50,508 nucleotides of DNA, from assembly GCA_001769035.1 (NCBI GenBank), contig MENF01000145.1, positions 1-50,508 of the forward strand, given 5' to 3'. Position 1 is the first letter of the stretch. The number at the start of each line of letters is the position of its first letter. Below the pieces are notes generated by a model, which saw nothing but the letters and a program-made list of their open reading frames with translations, searched no databases and was not told the origin of the DNA. The translations under genes and the position numbers were made by a program. This document shows positions 28,594 through 38,500 of the stretch, piece by piece. This DNA comes from Bacteroidetes bacterium GWA2_32_17 (GTDB taxonomy: Bacteria > Bacteroidota > Bacteroidia > Bacteroidales > GWA2-32-17).

Positions 28594-29031
28594 ATGCATA
28601 TTGTTATTTTAATCTGTGCTTTATTATTAACGGATAAAATTTATTCGCAACCAAAAATATTTTCACAATTAAACGAAACTAACGCAGGTTGTGGAAAAAT
28701 AACTTTAAATCAAGAACCTCGAATTGAGGCAATTGTTGCAAAGCATATCGAAATAAATCAAAAAGCAAAAGGTTTTCCCGGATACAGAGTTCAGGTTTAT
28801 TTTGGTTCTGGTTCCGATGCTAAAAGTCTTGCTAATAAAGTGCGGAATAATTTAAATAACGAATTTCCCGATTACGATTCTTATTTAATATATGAAGCTC
28901 CATATTTTAAAGTTCGGATTGGCGATTTTCGTAATCGTAACGAATCATACAAAGCATTCAAATTAATACAGTCAAATTATCCTCAGGCATTTATTGTTGA
29001 CGATTTAATTGCATTACCAAGATTGGAATAA
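28594..29031 (+). CDS. SPOR domain-containing protein
   Basis: 'GFPGYRVQVYFGSGSDAKSLANKVRNNLNNEFPDYDSYLIYEAPYFKVRIGDFRNRNESYKAFKLIQSNYPQAFIV'. Confidence 0.85.
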   Translation: MHIVILICALLLTDKIYSQPKIFSQLNETNAGCGKITLNQEPRIEAIVAKHIEINQKAKGFPGYRVQVYFGSGSDAKSLANKVRNNLNNEFPDYDSYLIYEAPYFKVRIGDFRNRNESYKAFKLIQSNYPQAFIVDDLIALPRLE

Positions 29032-29105
29032 CAAAGTGTACAAATTATAACAACATTTTACACATCACAACTTTTTATTAAGGGGAATTTTATATTCTTT
29101 GTGAT

Positions 29106-30572
29106 TTACTTTAACTTTAATTTTTGTTTTAAAAGTAGCTCCATGTATAAAACAAAAACAATGTACAAAACAAATAAAAATGAGTTGAATAGTAGCGATA
29201 TCGAAGATGAATCAATTTTAACGATTAGTGAAACAGCGTAAATTGCAAATGCAGCTAAAAAATAAATTCCTATTCGTAACAATGGGTAACTTACTTTATA
29301 ATAAACATTTCCTAAAACATAAGATACTACCATCATTAAAAAATAACAAACTAAAGTAGCCCATGCAGCTCCCATGTAACCCATAATTGGAATCAACCAG
29401 AAATTTAAACTAATTGTTATAGCAGCTCCGAATATTGCTAAAAATGCACCCCAATGGGTTTTATTAGTGAGTTTATACCAAATTGAAAGATTAAAAAATA
29501 TACCAAGAAACAGATTTGCAAGCAATAATATTGGAACTACTTTTAAGCCGGAGCGGAAATTTTCGCCAATAAAATATTTTATTATATCTAAATATAACAA
29601 TACTCCTAAAAAAATCATTAATCCAAAAATTATAAAATATTTCATAACTTGAGCATATAATTCCTTTGCATCTTTCTCTTTTGCCTGATTAAAAAAGAAT
29701 GGTTCGGCGGCATATCTAAAAGTTTGAATAAATAAAGTCATTAATACTGCAACTTTATAGTTTGCACCATATATTCCTAATTGGTCCATTGCAGTTGAAG
29801 TATCTGTTAATAATCGCTTTAACATAGCTCTATCAAAAGTTTCATTAACCATTCCTGCTAAACCGGCAATAAGTATAGGTAGAGAATAAAGGAGCATTTT
29901 TTTCCAGATAACAGTATCAAATGATAATTTAATTTTAATTGTTGGGATAAGCATTATAAAAGTAAAAACGCTTGCGAGCATATTTGAAATAAAAATATAA
30001 CCTACTCCAATATTTGGATTATAAATCCAGCTTGGTATTATTATTCCTTTTTTTATTAACAAAGGACACAACAATAAGAAAAATAAATTTAATCCAATAA
30101 ATAAAATAATGTTTGTCAGTTTAATTAAGGCAAATTTTAATGCTTTATTTTGTTGTCTTAAATAAGCAAAAGGAATTGCTGTTAACGCATCGAAACCAAT
30201 AATAATACCGAGCCATATTATATATTCGGAATGATTGTTATATTCAAGAACTGAAGCAATTGGTTTTGAAAAAACTACTACTAAAACAATGAACACAAAC
30301 GACGACACAAAAAGGGATATGAGTGAAGTTGAATAAACTTTTATGTTTCCTTTTTCACTTTCCCAAAAACGAAAGAAGCCGGTTTCCATTCCATAAGTAA
30401 GCACAATTAATAAAAAGGACAAATAAGCATAAAGTTCGGTAACTACACCATATTCTCCAGTTGAAAAAATATTTGTGTAAAGTGGTACTAATAAATAATT
30501 TAACAATCTTCCGATTATACTGCTTAAACCATAAACAGCTGTTTGTCCGGCTAATTGTTTTATTTTTCCCAA
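29106..30572 (-). CDS. Oligosaccharide flippase/polysaccharide biosynthesis protein (MOP superfamily)
   Basis: 488 aa, 12 or more TM; 'LAGQTAVYGLSSIIGRLLNYLLVPLYTNIFSTGEYGVVTELYAY'. Confidence 0.9.
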   Translation of the reverse strand: MGKIKQLAGQTAVYGLSSIIGRLLNYLLVPLYTNIFSTGEYGVVTELYAYLSFLLIVLTYGMETGFFRFWESEKGNIKVYSTSLISLFVSSFVFIVLVVVFSKPIASVLEYNNHSEYIIWLGIIIGFDALTAIPFAYLRQQNKALKFALIKLTNIILFIGLNLFFLLLCPLLIKKGIIIPSWIYNPNIGVGYIFISNMLASVFTFIMLIPTIKIKLSFDTVIWKKMLLYSLPILIAGLAGMVNETFDRAMLKRLLTDTSTAMDQLGIYGANYKVAVLMTLFIQTFRYAAEPFFFNQAKEKDAKELYAQVMKYFIIFGLMIFLGVLLYLDIIKYFIGENFRSGLKVVPILLLANLFLGIFFNLSIWYKLTNKTHWGAFLAIFGAAITISLNFWLIPIMGYMGAAWATLVCYFLMMVVSYVLGNVYYKVSYPLLRIGIYFLAAFAIYAVSLIVKIDSSSISLLFNSFLFVLYIVFVLYMELLLKQKLKLK

Positions 30573-30603
30573 AATGAATTTATTAAAGCGTAAAAATATA
30601 AAA

Positions 30604-30633
30604 AAAAAGCGTTTAAAATTTTAAACGCTTTTT
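30604..30633. terminator. 30-bp perfect palindrome AAAAAGCGTTTAAAATTTTAAACGCTTTTT, terminator-like in both directions
   Basis: Exact self-complementarity; lies between pnp and the flippase start. Confidence 0.5.
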
Positions 30634-30669
30634 AATTTATTAGTAAGTTTAATCAAAAATGTGATTTTA

Positions 30670-30721
30670 GTTTTTCAGTAATTTTTTACCCTTAATCCCT
30701 AAAGGGAAATTACTGAAAAAC
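30670..30721 (-). terminator. Large hairpin downstream of pnp
   Basis: GTTTTTCAGTAATTT / AAATTACTGAAAAAC 15-bp arms, 26 bp after the pnp stop, with inner CCCT-AA-AGGG. Confidence 0.5.
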
Positions 30722-30746
30722 AAATTTACAATATTTTAGGTCGTAC

Positions 30747-32900
30747 TTATTGATGTGTTTCTGTTTTAGATTCTTTTTTTGGTTCTTCAGGTTTTGGCAA
30801 TAAAATTTTTCGTGATAACTTCATTTTACCACGATTATCAATTTCGAGTAATTTTACCTGAATTTTTTGACCAAGTTTTAATGCATCTTCAACCTTATTT
30901 AATCTCCGCCATTCAATTTCAGAAATATGAAGTAATCCTTCTTTGCCGGGGAAAAGTTCAACAAATGCACCGTATTCCATTATAGATTTAACGGTTACAT
31001 CGAAAATTCCACCAATTTCTAAATCGCCAATAATTCCTTTAATACGTTTAATTGCCATATCAATTGCATCTGCATTAGGAGCAGCAACTTGCACAATTCC
31101 ATGGTCGTCAACTTCCTCAATAGTAATTGTAGTATTTGTTTTTGCTTGTATATCCTGAATAATTTTCCCACCAGGTCCAATAATTGCACCTATCTGGTCT
31201 TTAGGAACTATCATACTAATAATTCGTGGTGTATGTGGTTTATAATCGGCACGTGGCTCATGTAAAGTTTCTAAAATTTTACCCAATATGTGTAAACGAC
31301 CTTCGTGTGCCTGAGCTAAAGCTTTGCTTAAAACTTCATAAGAAAGTCCATCAACTTTAATATCCATTTGTGTAGCAGTAATTCCATCGCGGGTACCACA
31401 AACTTTAAAATCCATATCGCCTAAATGGTCTTCGTCGCCTAGAATATCTGATAGAATAGCAAATCTTCCGGTTTTTGTATCGGTAATTAAACCCATTGCA
31501 ATACCTGTTACAGGTTTTTTAATTTTAACTCCTGCATCCATAAGTGCCAATGTGCCGGCACATACAGTTGCCATTGATGATGAACCGTTTGATTCTAAAA
31601 TATCTGAAACAATACGAATAGTATAAGGATTAATGTTATAATCAGTTGGAATCATTCTTTTCAAAGCTCTGTGTGCAAGATTACCATGCCCAACTTCACG
31701 ACGACCAACTCCTCTGTATGGACGAGCTTCGCCGGTAGAAAAAGGAGGAAAATTATAATTCAATAAAAAGCGTTCTTTTCCTTGAAATACTGCTCCATCT
31801 ATTAATTGTTCATCGAGTTTTGTACCTAATGTTACAGAAGTTAAAGACTGAGTTTCGCCTCTTGTAAATATTGCAGAACCATGAGCCATTGGCAAATAAT
31901 CAACTTCACTCCATATTGGTCGTATTTGGTCAAATTTTCTACCATCTAAACGAACTTGTTCGGTTAAGTAATATTCGCGGATTGCTTCTTTCTCTAAATT
32001 GTGATAATAACGAACAACCATTGCCAGAATGTTTTCGTCGGGTTCTGTGAGTGTTGTTATAAATTCTTCATGAATAGCTTTTAAAGCATCGGCTCTTTTG
32101 TGTTTATCAGCAGTAGCTGTCTTTATAAAATTATATATTTTTTGATAAGCGAAATTGCGGATATTGGTTTTTATTTCTTCATCATTATGTTCATGGCAGT
32201 ATTCACGTTTTACAACGCCTAATTGTTCGGCAAGTTCGATTTGTGCTTTGCATTGTGTTTTTATTGCATCGTGTGCAAAACGAATAGCTTCTGCCATTTC
32301 TTCTTCGCTAACTTCGTTAAGTTCGCCCTCTACCATTAAAATATTATCGTAAGTAGCTCCAACCATCATATCAATATCAGCATTTTCGCGGGATGAGCGT
32401 GATGGGTTAATAACTAATTTACCATCAATTTTTGCAACACGAACTTCCGAAATTGGACCATGAAATGGAATATTACTAACAGCAATTGCTGATGAGGCAG
32501 CAAATCCAACAAGTGCATCTGGCAAATCATCGCTATCACAAGAAATAAGGTCAATGTTTACAAAAGTTTCTGCATGATAATCATCCGGAAAAAGTGGACG
32601 TAATGCCCTATCAACCAATCGGGATACCAATATCTCGTGATCAGAAGGGCGAGCTTCGCGTTTCATAAATCCGCCCGGAAAACGTCCGGTTGATGCGTAT
32701 TTTTCGCGATAATCAACAGAGAGTGGCATAAAATCAACATTCTCTTTCGCTTCCGTAGCTGATACTACTGTTGCTAAAAGCATTGTTTTCCCCATTTTTA
32801 AAACAACAGAGCCATCAGCTTGTTTTGCAAGTTTGCCGGTTTCAATTTCTATTGTTCTTCCATCGTTTAATTGGATTGTCTTTTTTAATGCGTTGTACAT
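30747..32900 (-). CDS. pnp: Polyribonucleotide nucleotidyltransferase
   Basis: '[34 protein letters not shown]', '[13 protein letters not shown]' KH and S1 domains. Confidence 0.97.
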   Translation of the reverse strand: MYNALKKTIQLNDGRTIEIETGKLAKQADGSVVLKMGKTMLLATVVSATEAKENVDFMPLSVDYREKYASTGRFPGGFMKREARPSDHEILVSRLVDRALRPLFPDDYHAETFVNIDLISCDSDDLPDALVGFAASSAIAVSNIPFHGPISEVRVAKIDGKLVINPSRSSRENADIDMMVGATYDNILMVEGELNEVSEEEMAEAIRFAHDAIKTQCKAQIELAEQLGVVKREYCHEHNDEEIKTNIRNFAYQKIYNFIKTATADKHKRADALKAIHEEFITTLTEPDENILAMVVRYYHNLEKEAIREYYLTEQVRLDGRKFDQIRPIWSEVDYLPMAHGSAIFTRGETQSLTSVTLGTKLDEQLIDGAVFQGKERFLLNYNFPPFSTGEARPYRGVGRREVGHGNLAHRALKRMIPTDYNINPYTIRIVSDILESNGSSSMATVCAGTLALMDAGVKIKKPVTGIAMGLITDTKTGRFAILSDILGDEDHLGDMDFKVCGTRDGITATQMDIKVDGLSYEVLSKALAQAHEGRLHILGKILETLHEPRADYKPHTPRIISMIVPKDQIGAIIGPGGKIIQDIQAKTNTTITIEEVDDHGIVQVAAPNADAIDMAIKRIKGIIGDLEIGGIFDVTVKSIMEYGAFVELFPGKEGLLHISEIEWRRLNKVEDALKLGQKIQVKLLEIDNRGKMKLSRKILLPKPEEPKKESKTETHQ

Positions 32901-32932
32901 AAATTATTGTTTTTTATTCTTTTTAATATAAA

Positions 32933-32958
32933 AAAAGGCAATTTTGGAATTGCCTTTT
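32933..32958 (-). terminator. Intrinsic-terminator-like hairpin between rpsO and pnp
   Basis: AAAAGGCAATT-TTGG-AATTGCCTTTT, followed by a U-tract on the minus strand. Confidence 0.75.
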
Positions 32959-32962
32959 ATTT

Positions 32963-33232
32963 TTACTTCCTGAGCTTAAGTTTTTTAATGATAGAACGAT
33001 ATCTTGCAATATCATTATCTTTAAGGTAGTTAAGCAACTTTTTGCGTTTACCTACAAGTTTTAGCAACGCCTGTTGTGTTGCAAAATCTTTTTTGTTGTC
33101 TTTTAAATGACCTGTTAAATGATCGATACGGTACGAGAACAATGCGACTTGGCTTTCTGCAGAGCCAGTGTCTCCGTTACTCTTTCCGTATTTCTCAAAA
33201 AGCTCTTGCTTTTTTTCTGCAGTTAAATACAT
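32963..33232 (-). CDS. rpsO: 30S ribosomal protein S15
   Basis: 89 aa; 'GDTGSAESQVALFSYRIDHLTGHLKDNKKDFATQQALLKLVGKRKKLLNYL'. Confidence 0.97.
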   Translation of the reverse strand: MYLTAEKKQELFEKYGKSNGDTGSAESQVALFSYRIDHLTGHLKDNKKDFATQQALLKLVGKRKKLLNYLKDNDIARYRSIIKKLKLRK

Positions 33233-33462
33233 AAATTTTAAAATTTAGTTTTTATTAAAAATGATTGCAAAGGTAGTAATAATTTTATATTTAATGACAT
33301 CTTTACATAATAAATTTCTAATTCGGTGTTTATCAATTAAATATTGGAATAGTAATTCTTTTTTATTATTGCTTTGAGTGCGTTAAAAATTTACTTTAGT
33401 TAATAAAAACACACATTTATTCTAATATTATTTAATACTGATTAAAGTTGGTTTTATATAAT

Positions 33463-33760
33463 TAGTGTCTGTCCATAATGTCCGATTTTTTCGTTATGCC
33501 CCAGTACGCTTCGCTACGGGGTAAACTTGTTTTGAAAACAGTCATTTACATTCCGCCATTGTTTGTGTCCTCACAAACAAAGCGTGCATATTATATGCTC
33601 AAAAAGAGATTGCAAATCGTTTGTGAAGACACAAACGAAGGCAGTGAGGTTTTCAAAACTTCGCATGTTTACCCTGTAGAATTCCGATTTATCGGAATAT
33701 TCAACAGGGCCTCAAACTCGAACATTATAGTTCAGATACTGACTTTATATACAGACACTA
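33463..33760 (+). repeat. MITE-like TIR element upstream of the type IIG RM gene
   Basis: TAGTGTCTGTCCATAATGTCCGA ... CTGACTTTATATACAGACACTA; flanked by TAATTA on both sides if the termini are GTGTCTG/CAGACAC. Confidence 0.85.
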
Positions 33761-33777
33761 ATTAACAAATTTTTACT

Positions 33778-33785
33778 TAATTTTG
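33778..33785 (+). promoter_or_regulatory. Bacteroidetes-type -7 box (TAATTTTG) upstream of the type IIG RM gene, just outside the repeat element
   Basis: Matches TAnnTTTG, 17 nt before the ATG; any -33 region would fall in or at the element end. Confidence 0.35.
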
Positions 33786-33802
33786 TTCTGAAATTTTTGA
33801 AT

Positions 33803-36800
33803 ATGAAAATCATAAAAATAAATCCCAAAAAATCACTGAATAAAGCATTTTTAAAGCAAAGACCTTTAAGAACTGAGATTGATTTATTCAAATCTAATCT
33901 TATCCGCCTTTTAGGTAAAGTTGATGAAATTGAGCGTGAAGAAAATCAAAAAAATCATATTCGCGATTTCTTACTCGACACATACTACAAGAATATTAAC
34001 GAAATAAATACAAAAGATTCTAAAGACCTTGTAATTCATCTTGGTAAAACCAACAAAGAAAAAGTTGGGGTAATAATTGAAGCTAAACGACCTGAAAACA
34101 AAATCGAAATGCTCTCTGAAAATAAGCCCAATTCTAAAGCATTTCAGGAACTTGTACTTTATTATTTGAGAGAACGCATTGAAGAAAACAATATTGACAT
34201 AAAATACCTTATTGTAACAAATATATATGAATGGTACATGTTTGAAGCTTCATATTTCGAAAAGTTGTTTTTTAGAAATAGCTCTTTCGTAAAACAATAT
34301 GAAGAATGGCGTGACGGGCAAAAAGTAACAACCGACACTAATCTTTTTTATAATTCAATTGCAAAACCATTTATTGCTCAAATTGAAGATGAAGTTCCTT
34401 GTATTTATTTTGACATCAGAGATTATGAAGAATTTTTAAGAAACAATAATTATGAAGACGATAAAAATTTAATCGCTCTACAAAAATTACTATCCCCATT
34501 CTTTCTTTTAAAGGTTCCTTTTGCTAATGACAGCAATTCATTAAACGAAAATTTTTATAAAGAACTATTGCACATTGTTGGATTGGAAGAAGTTAAAGAT
34601 GGCAGTAAAAATGTAATTCGCAGAAAAGAAAAAGATAAACAAGCCGGCTCTTTAATTGAAATCACAATAAGTATTTTAATTACAGAAGATTCATTAAATA
34701 AAATTAAAGATAAAACAGTATATGGCGAAACTAAAGACGAACAACTTTTTAATGTTGCTCTTGAGCTTTGTTTAATATGGATAAACCGTATTTTGTTTCT
34801 GAAATTACTCGAAGGTAAACTTATAACATATCACAAAGGGAATAAGGAATATCGTTTTTTAAATTCTGAAACACTCAATGACTTTGATGAATTATATAAA
34901 CTTTTTCATCAGGTATTAGCCAAAAATACTAATGACAGAACAATAAATATTAAACAGAAATATGCTCATATCCCTTATCTGAATAGTTCATTGTTCGAGT
35001 TTTCTGAATTAGAAAATTTAACAATAAAAATAAATTCACTTGATAATTCCGAAGCTGTTAATTTAATTAGTAATACTGTTTTAAAAGAAGAAAAAAGGAA
35101 AATTTCGAAGTTGCCTACTCTTGAGTATTTGCTTAAATTTTTAGATGCTTATGATTTTGCAAGCGAAGGTTGCGAGGATATTGCAGAAGAGAATAAATCA
35201 ATTATCAATGCTTCGGTACTTGGAAAAGTTTTTGAAAAAATTAATGGATATAAAGATGGCTCCATTTTTACACCGGGTTTTATAACAATGTACATGAGCC
35301 GTCAATCGTTACAATTGGCTGTTGTTCAAAAATTTAACGAATATTTTAAATCAAAAAAGATAACAGAAGTAAATACTTTTGAAGAACTTTATAACCGCAT
35401 CGAAAAAATTGATATTAAAACATCAAATGGAATTATTAATTCACTTAAAATTTGCGACCCCGCTGTAGGTTCAGGTCATTTTTTGGTTTCAGTGCTTAAT
35501 GAGTTAATTGTTATAAAATCGGAACTTGGAATATTGGTAGATAAAAACGGAAAGCGATTAAAAGATTATGAAATTGAGGTTGACAACGATGAATTAATAA
35601 TTTCTGACGAAAATGGCATTTTTGAATATAATTATCAAAATAAAGAGAGTCAACGAATACAGGAAACTATTTTTAACGAACGTAAAACTATAATTGAAAA
35701 CTGTTTGTTTGGAGTTGATATAAATCCCAATTCAGTTAAAATTTGCCAATTACGTTTGTGGATTGAACTTTTAAAGAGTTCGTATTACAAAACTCCCGAT
35801 TTTACTGAACTCGAAACATTACCAAATATTGATATAAATATTAAATGCGGAAATTCTTTAATAAGTCGTTTTGCTTTAGATATTGATTTAAAACAAATTG
35901 CTAAAAGTTCAAAATGGTCAATATTTTCGTATCAAAATGCAGTTGAAGCATATAAAAACAGCACCAACAAACAAGCAAAACAGGAACTTGAGAAATTTAT
36001 AACCGACATTAAAGCAAATTATATTACAGCAATTCAACAACATAATCCTAAACTACAAAAATTGTATAAATTAAAGCGGGAATACGATTATTTATTTCCC
36101 GAAAATGGTTTATTCCTTCACGAACCAGACATTGATTACGGCGGGGATAAGAAAAAAATTGAACAATCAAAACAATCAAAACAAGCAGAACTTGAAAGGT
36201 CAGAAAAAGCTGTAAATGATGAAAAAGTTTTTTATGAAAGAAATAATGCTTTTGAATGGCGTTTTGAATTTCCCGAAGTGCTTAATAATAATGGCGATTT
36301 TAAAGGATTTGATGTCGTTATTAGTAATCCTCCGTATGGAGTTTCGATAAAAGATACTTATAGAGAAATTGTTGTAAGTTTATTGGGTAAAGTGCCCGAC
36401 TTTGAGATATATTATTTTTTTATTAATCTTTCCAAAAAACTATTAAAACCAAACGGCATTAATTCTTTTATCATCCCAAATACTATTTTGTTTAACGTAT
36501 TTGCAAAAAAATATCGTGAAAATCTTTTCAATAATTGGCAAATAAACGAAATACTTGATTGTACTGAATTTAATGTATTTGAGGGCTCAGCAACTGTAAG
36601 GTGTATTATCACGCAATTTATCAACAAAAAATCAGATGATTTTGTTTATTATAGACCTACACATAATATTAATTCCTTTAAAGAATTAATAAATAGAGCA
36701 TTATCAAAAACAACAAAAGAAATTTTACTTGCTAATAATCAAAATTGGGCTTTAGTTTTTAAATTAAATGCTAATACTTTAAATTTGATTTCTAAAATTA

Positions 36801-37465
36801 AATTCAAAAAGAAAACATTAAGCGAATATTTCCCTGAAATAAGTCAAGGTTTAATCGCTTATGATAAATATCAAGGTCAAAACGAGGCTACTATTAAAAA
36901 CAGAATTTATCATAGTATAAAATCAAAAAGTGGTTGGAAAAAATGGCTATGGGGTGAAGATATAACACCATATTCTGTAATTTGGAATGGAAAAGAATAT
37001 ATAAATTATTGTGAAGGGATTGCCAATCCAAGAGAACCTATATATTTTAATAATGAAAGAATATTAGTAAGAGAGATTACTAATCCAAAAATATACGCAG
37101 GTTATACTTCAGAAGAATCATACAATGATCCTGCAATCATTAATATTCTTATAAAAAAGAATGGCATTATAAAAATAAAAGTATTATTATCAATTCTTAA
37201 TTCAAAACTTGCTACTTTTTATCATTTTAATTCATCTCCAAAAGCCACTAAAGGTGCATTTCCTAAAATTTTAGTTGAAGATCTTAAAAACTTTCCTATT
37301 CCAAGTATTTCACTACAAAAACAAAATATAATAATAGAAATTGTTGACAAAATTATTTCACAAAAACAACATGAAAAAGATACCACTAAATTAGAAAAAC
37401 AAATTGATGAATTGGTTTACAAACTTTACGAAATTACACCAGAAGAGCAGAAGCTAATTGAATGA
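33803..37465 (+). CDS. Type IIG-like restriction-modification protein (fused N-terminal nuclease-like region, N6-adenine methyltransferase, TaqI/Eco57I-like specificity region)
   Basis: N-terminal 'VGVIIEAKRPENK' (PD-(D/E)XK-like), 'CDPAVGSGHFLVSVLNEL' motif I, 'VVISNPPYGVSIKD' motif IV; ORF track starts at a TTG at 33797. Confidence 0.88.
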   Translation: MKIIKINPKKSLNKAFLKQRPLRTEIDLFKSNLIRLLGKVDEIEREENQKNHIRDFLLDTYYKNINEINTKDSKDLVIHLGKTNKEKVGVIIEAKRPENKIEMLSENKPNSKAFQELVLYYLRERIEENNIDIKYLIVTNIYEWYMFEASYFEKLFFRNSSFVKQYEEWRDGQKVTTDTNLFYNSIAKPFIAQIEDEVPCIYFDIRDYEEFLRNNNYEDDKNLIALQKLLSPFFLLKVPFANDSNSLNENFYKELLHIVGLEEVKDGSKNVIRRKEKDKQAGSLIEITISILITEDSLNKIKDKTVYGETKDEQLFNVALELCLIWINRILFLKLLEGKLITYHKGNKEYRFLNSETLNDFDELYKLFHQVLAKNTNDRTINIKQKYAHIPYLNSSLFEFSELENLTIKINSLDNSEAVNLISNTVLKEEKRKISKLPTLEYLLKFLDAYDFASEGCEDIAEENKSIINASVLGKVFEKINGYKDGSIFTPGFITMYMSRQSLQLAVVQKFNEYFKSKKITEVNTFEELYNRIEKIDIKTSNGIINSLKICDPAVGSGHFLVSVLNELIVIKSELGILVDKNGKRLKDYEIEVDNDELIISDENGIFEYNYQNKESQRIQETIFNERKTIIENCLFGVDINPNSVKICQLRLWIELLKSSYYKTPDFTELETLPNIDINIKCGNSLISRFALDIDLKQIAKSSKWSIFSYQNAVEAYKNSTNKQAKQELEKFITDIKANYITAIQQHNPKLQKLYKLKREYDYLFPENGLFLHEPDIDYGGDKKKIEQSKQSKQAELERSEKAVNDEKVFYERNNAFEWRFEFPEVLNNNGDFKGFDVVISNPPYGVSIKDTYREIVVSLLGKVPDFEIYYFFINLSKKLLKPNGINSFIIPNTILFNVFAKKYRENLFNNWQINEILDCTEFNVFEGSATVRCIITQFINKKSDDFVYYRPTHNINSFKELINRALSKTTKEILLANNQNWALVFKLNANTLNLISKIKFKKKTLSEYFPEISQGLIAYDKYQGQNEATIKNRIYHSIKSKSGWKKWLWGEDITPYSVIWNGKEYINYCEGIANPREPIYFNNERILVREITNPKIYAGYTSEESYNDPAIINILIKKNGIIKIKVLLSILNSKLATFYHFNSSPKATKGAFPKILVEDLKNFPIPSISLQKQNIIIEIVDKIISQKQHEKDTTKLEKQIDELVYKLYEITPEEQKLIE

Positions 37466-37518
37466 GAAAAATAATATCTGCTGATTTTTTTATAAATATA
37501 AGCCATTAATAACCCTTT

Positions 37519-38499
37519 ATGCAAAAACATGATTTTACTTCACTAAACTCCGATTCAGATTTTAAAACTCTCGCATTAAAAACATTTAGCTTTCAAGCAA
37601 AAAATAATTTAGTTTATAAGGAATATCTTAAACTTTTAAATGTCATTCCCGAAAAAGTTGATGATATTAAAAAAATCCCATTTTTACCTGTAACATTTTT
37701 TAAAACTCATAAAATAAAATCGTTTAAAACAAAAGAAAATATTATATTTATAAGTAGTGGAACAACGGGCAACGAAACCTCGAAACACTATGTAAAAGAT
37801 TTAGAAATTTATAAAAAAAGTTTCGAATCGGCTTTTAAATTGTTTTACGGAAACATATCCGATTACTGCATTTTGGCACTATTACCTTCTTATTTGGAAA
37901 GAAATGGTTCTTCGTTAATTTATATGGTTAACGAACTTATTAAACAAAGTGAAAATAATTTGAGCGATTTTTACATTAACAATTTCGATGAACTCAATAA
38001 CAAATTGAAAATTTTATCAAAAAATAAACAGAAAACTATTTTGCTCGGTGTTAGTTTTGCTTTAATGGATTTTTCGGAAAAGTATCCTCAAAAACTTCCT
38101 AATAATTTTATTGTGATGGAAACTGGTGGTATGAAAGGACGAAGAAAAGAAATTACCCGCAATGAATTACATAAAACACTTTGCAATAAATTAGGGGTTA
38201 CTACAATTCATAGCGAATATGGTATGACAGAGTTATTATCGCAGGCATATTCGAAAGAAAATGGGATTTATTATTGTCCCCCGTGGATGAAAGTCATTAT
38301 TCGCGATACTTATGACCCATTCAGTTGTTTGCCAAACGAAAAAACTGGTGGAATAAATATTATTGACCTTGCAAACCAATATTCATGCTCTTTTATCGAA
38401 ACTCAAGATTTAGGGAAAACATATAATGACGGAGGTTTTGAGGTTATGGGCAGGTTTGACAATAGCCAAATTCGTGGTTGTAATATACTTATAAGCTAA
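37519..38499 (+). CDS. LuxE/acyl-protein synthetase-like protein
   Basis: 'IPFLPVTFFKTHKIKSF', 'ISSGTTGNETSKHYV', 'METGGMKGRRKEITRNELH', 'SEYGMTELLSQAYS'. Confidence 0.82.
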   Translation: MQKHDFTSLNSDSDFKTLALKTFSFQAKNNLVYKEYLKLLNVIPEKVDDIKKIPFLPVTFFKTHKIKSFKTKENIIFISSGTTGNETSKHYVKDLEIYKKSFESAFKLFYGNISDYCILALLPSYLERNGSSLIYMVNELIKQSENNLSDFYINNFDELNNKLKILSKNKQKTILLGVSFALMDFSEKYPQKLPNNFIVMETGGMKGRRKEITRNELHKTLCNKLGVTTIHSEYGMTELLSQAYSKENGIYYCPPWMKVIIRDTYDPFSCLPNEKTGGINIIDLANQYSCSFIETQDLGKTYNDGGFEVMGRFDNSQIRGCNILIS

Positions 38500-38500
38500 A

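Noticed and set aside
33478-33765. ORF 33478..33765 (+), 95 aa
   Set aside because: Lies entirely within the MITE-like element; composition reflects hairpin arms and no family resemblance was recognised
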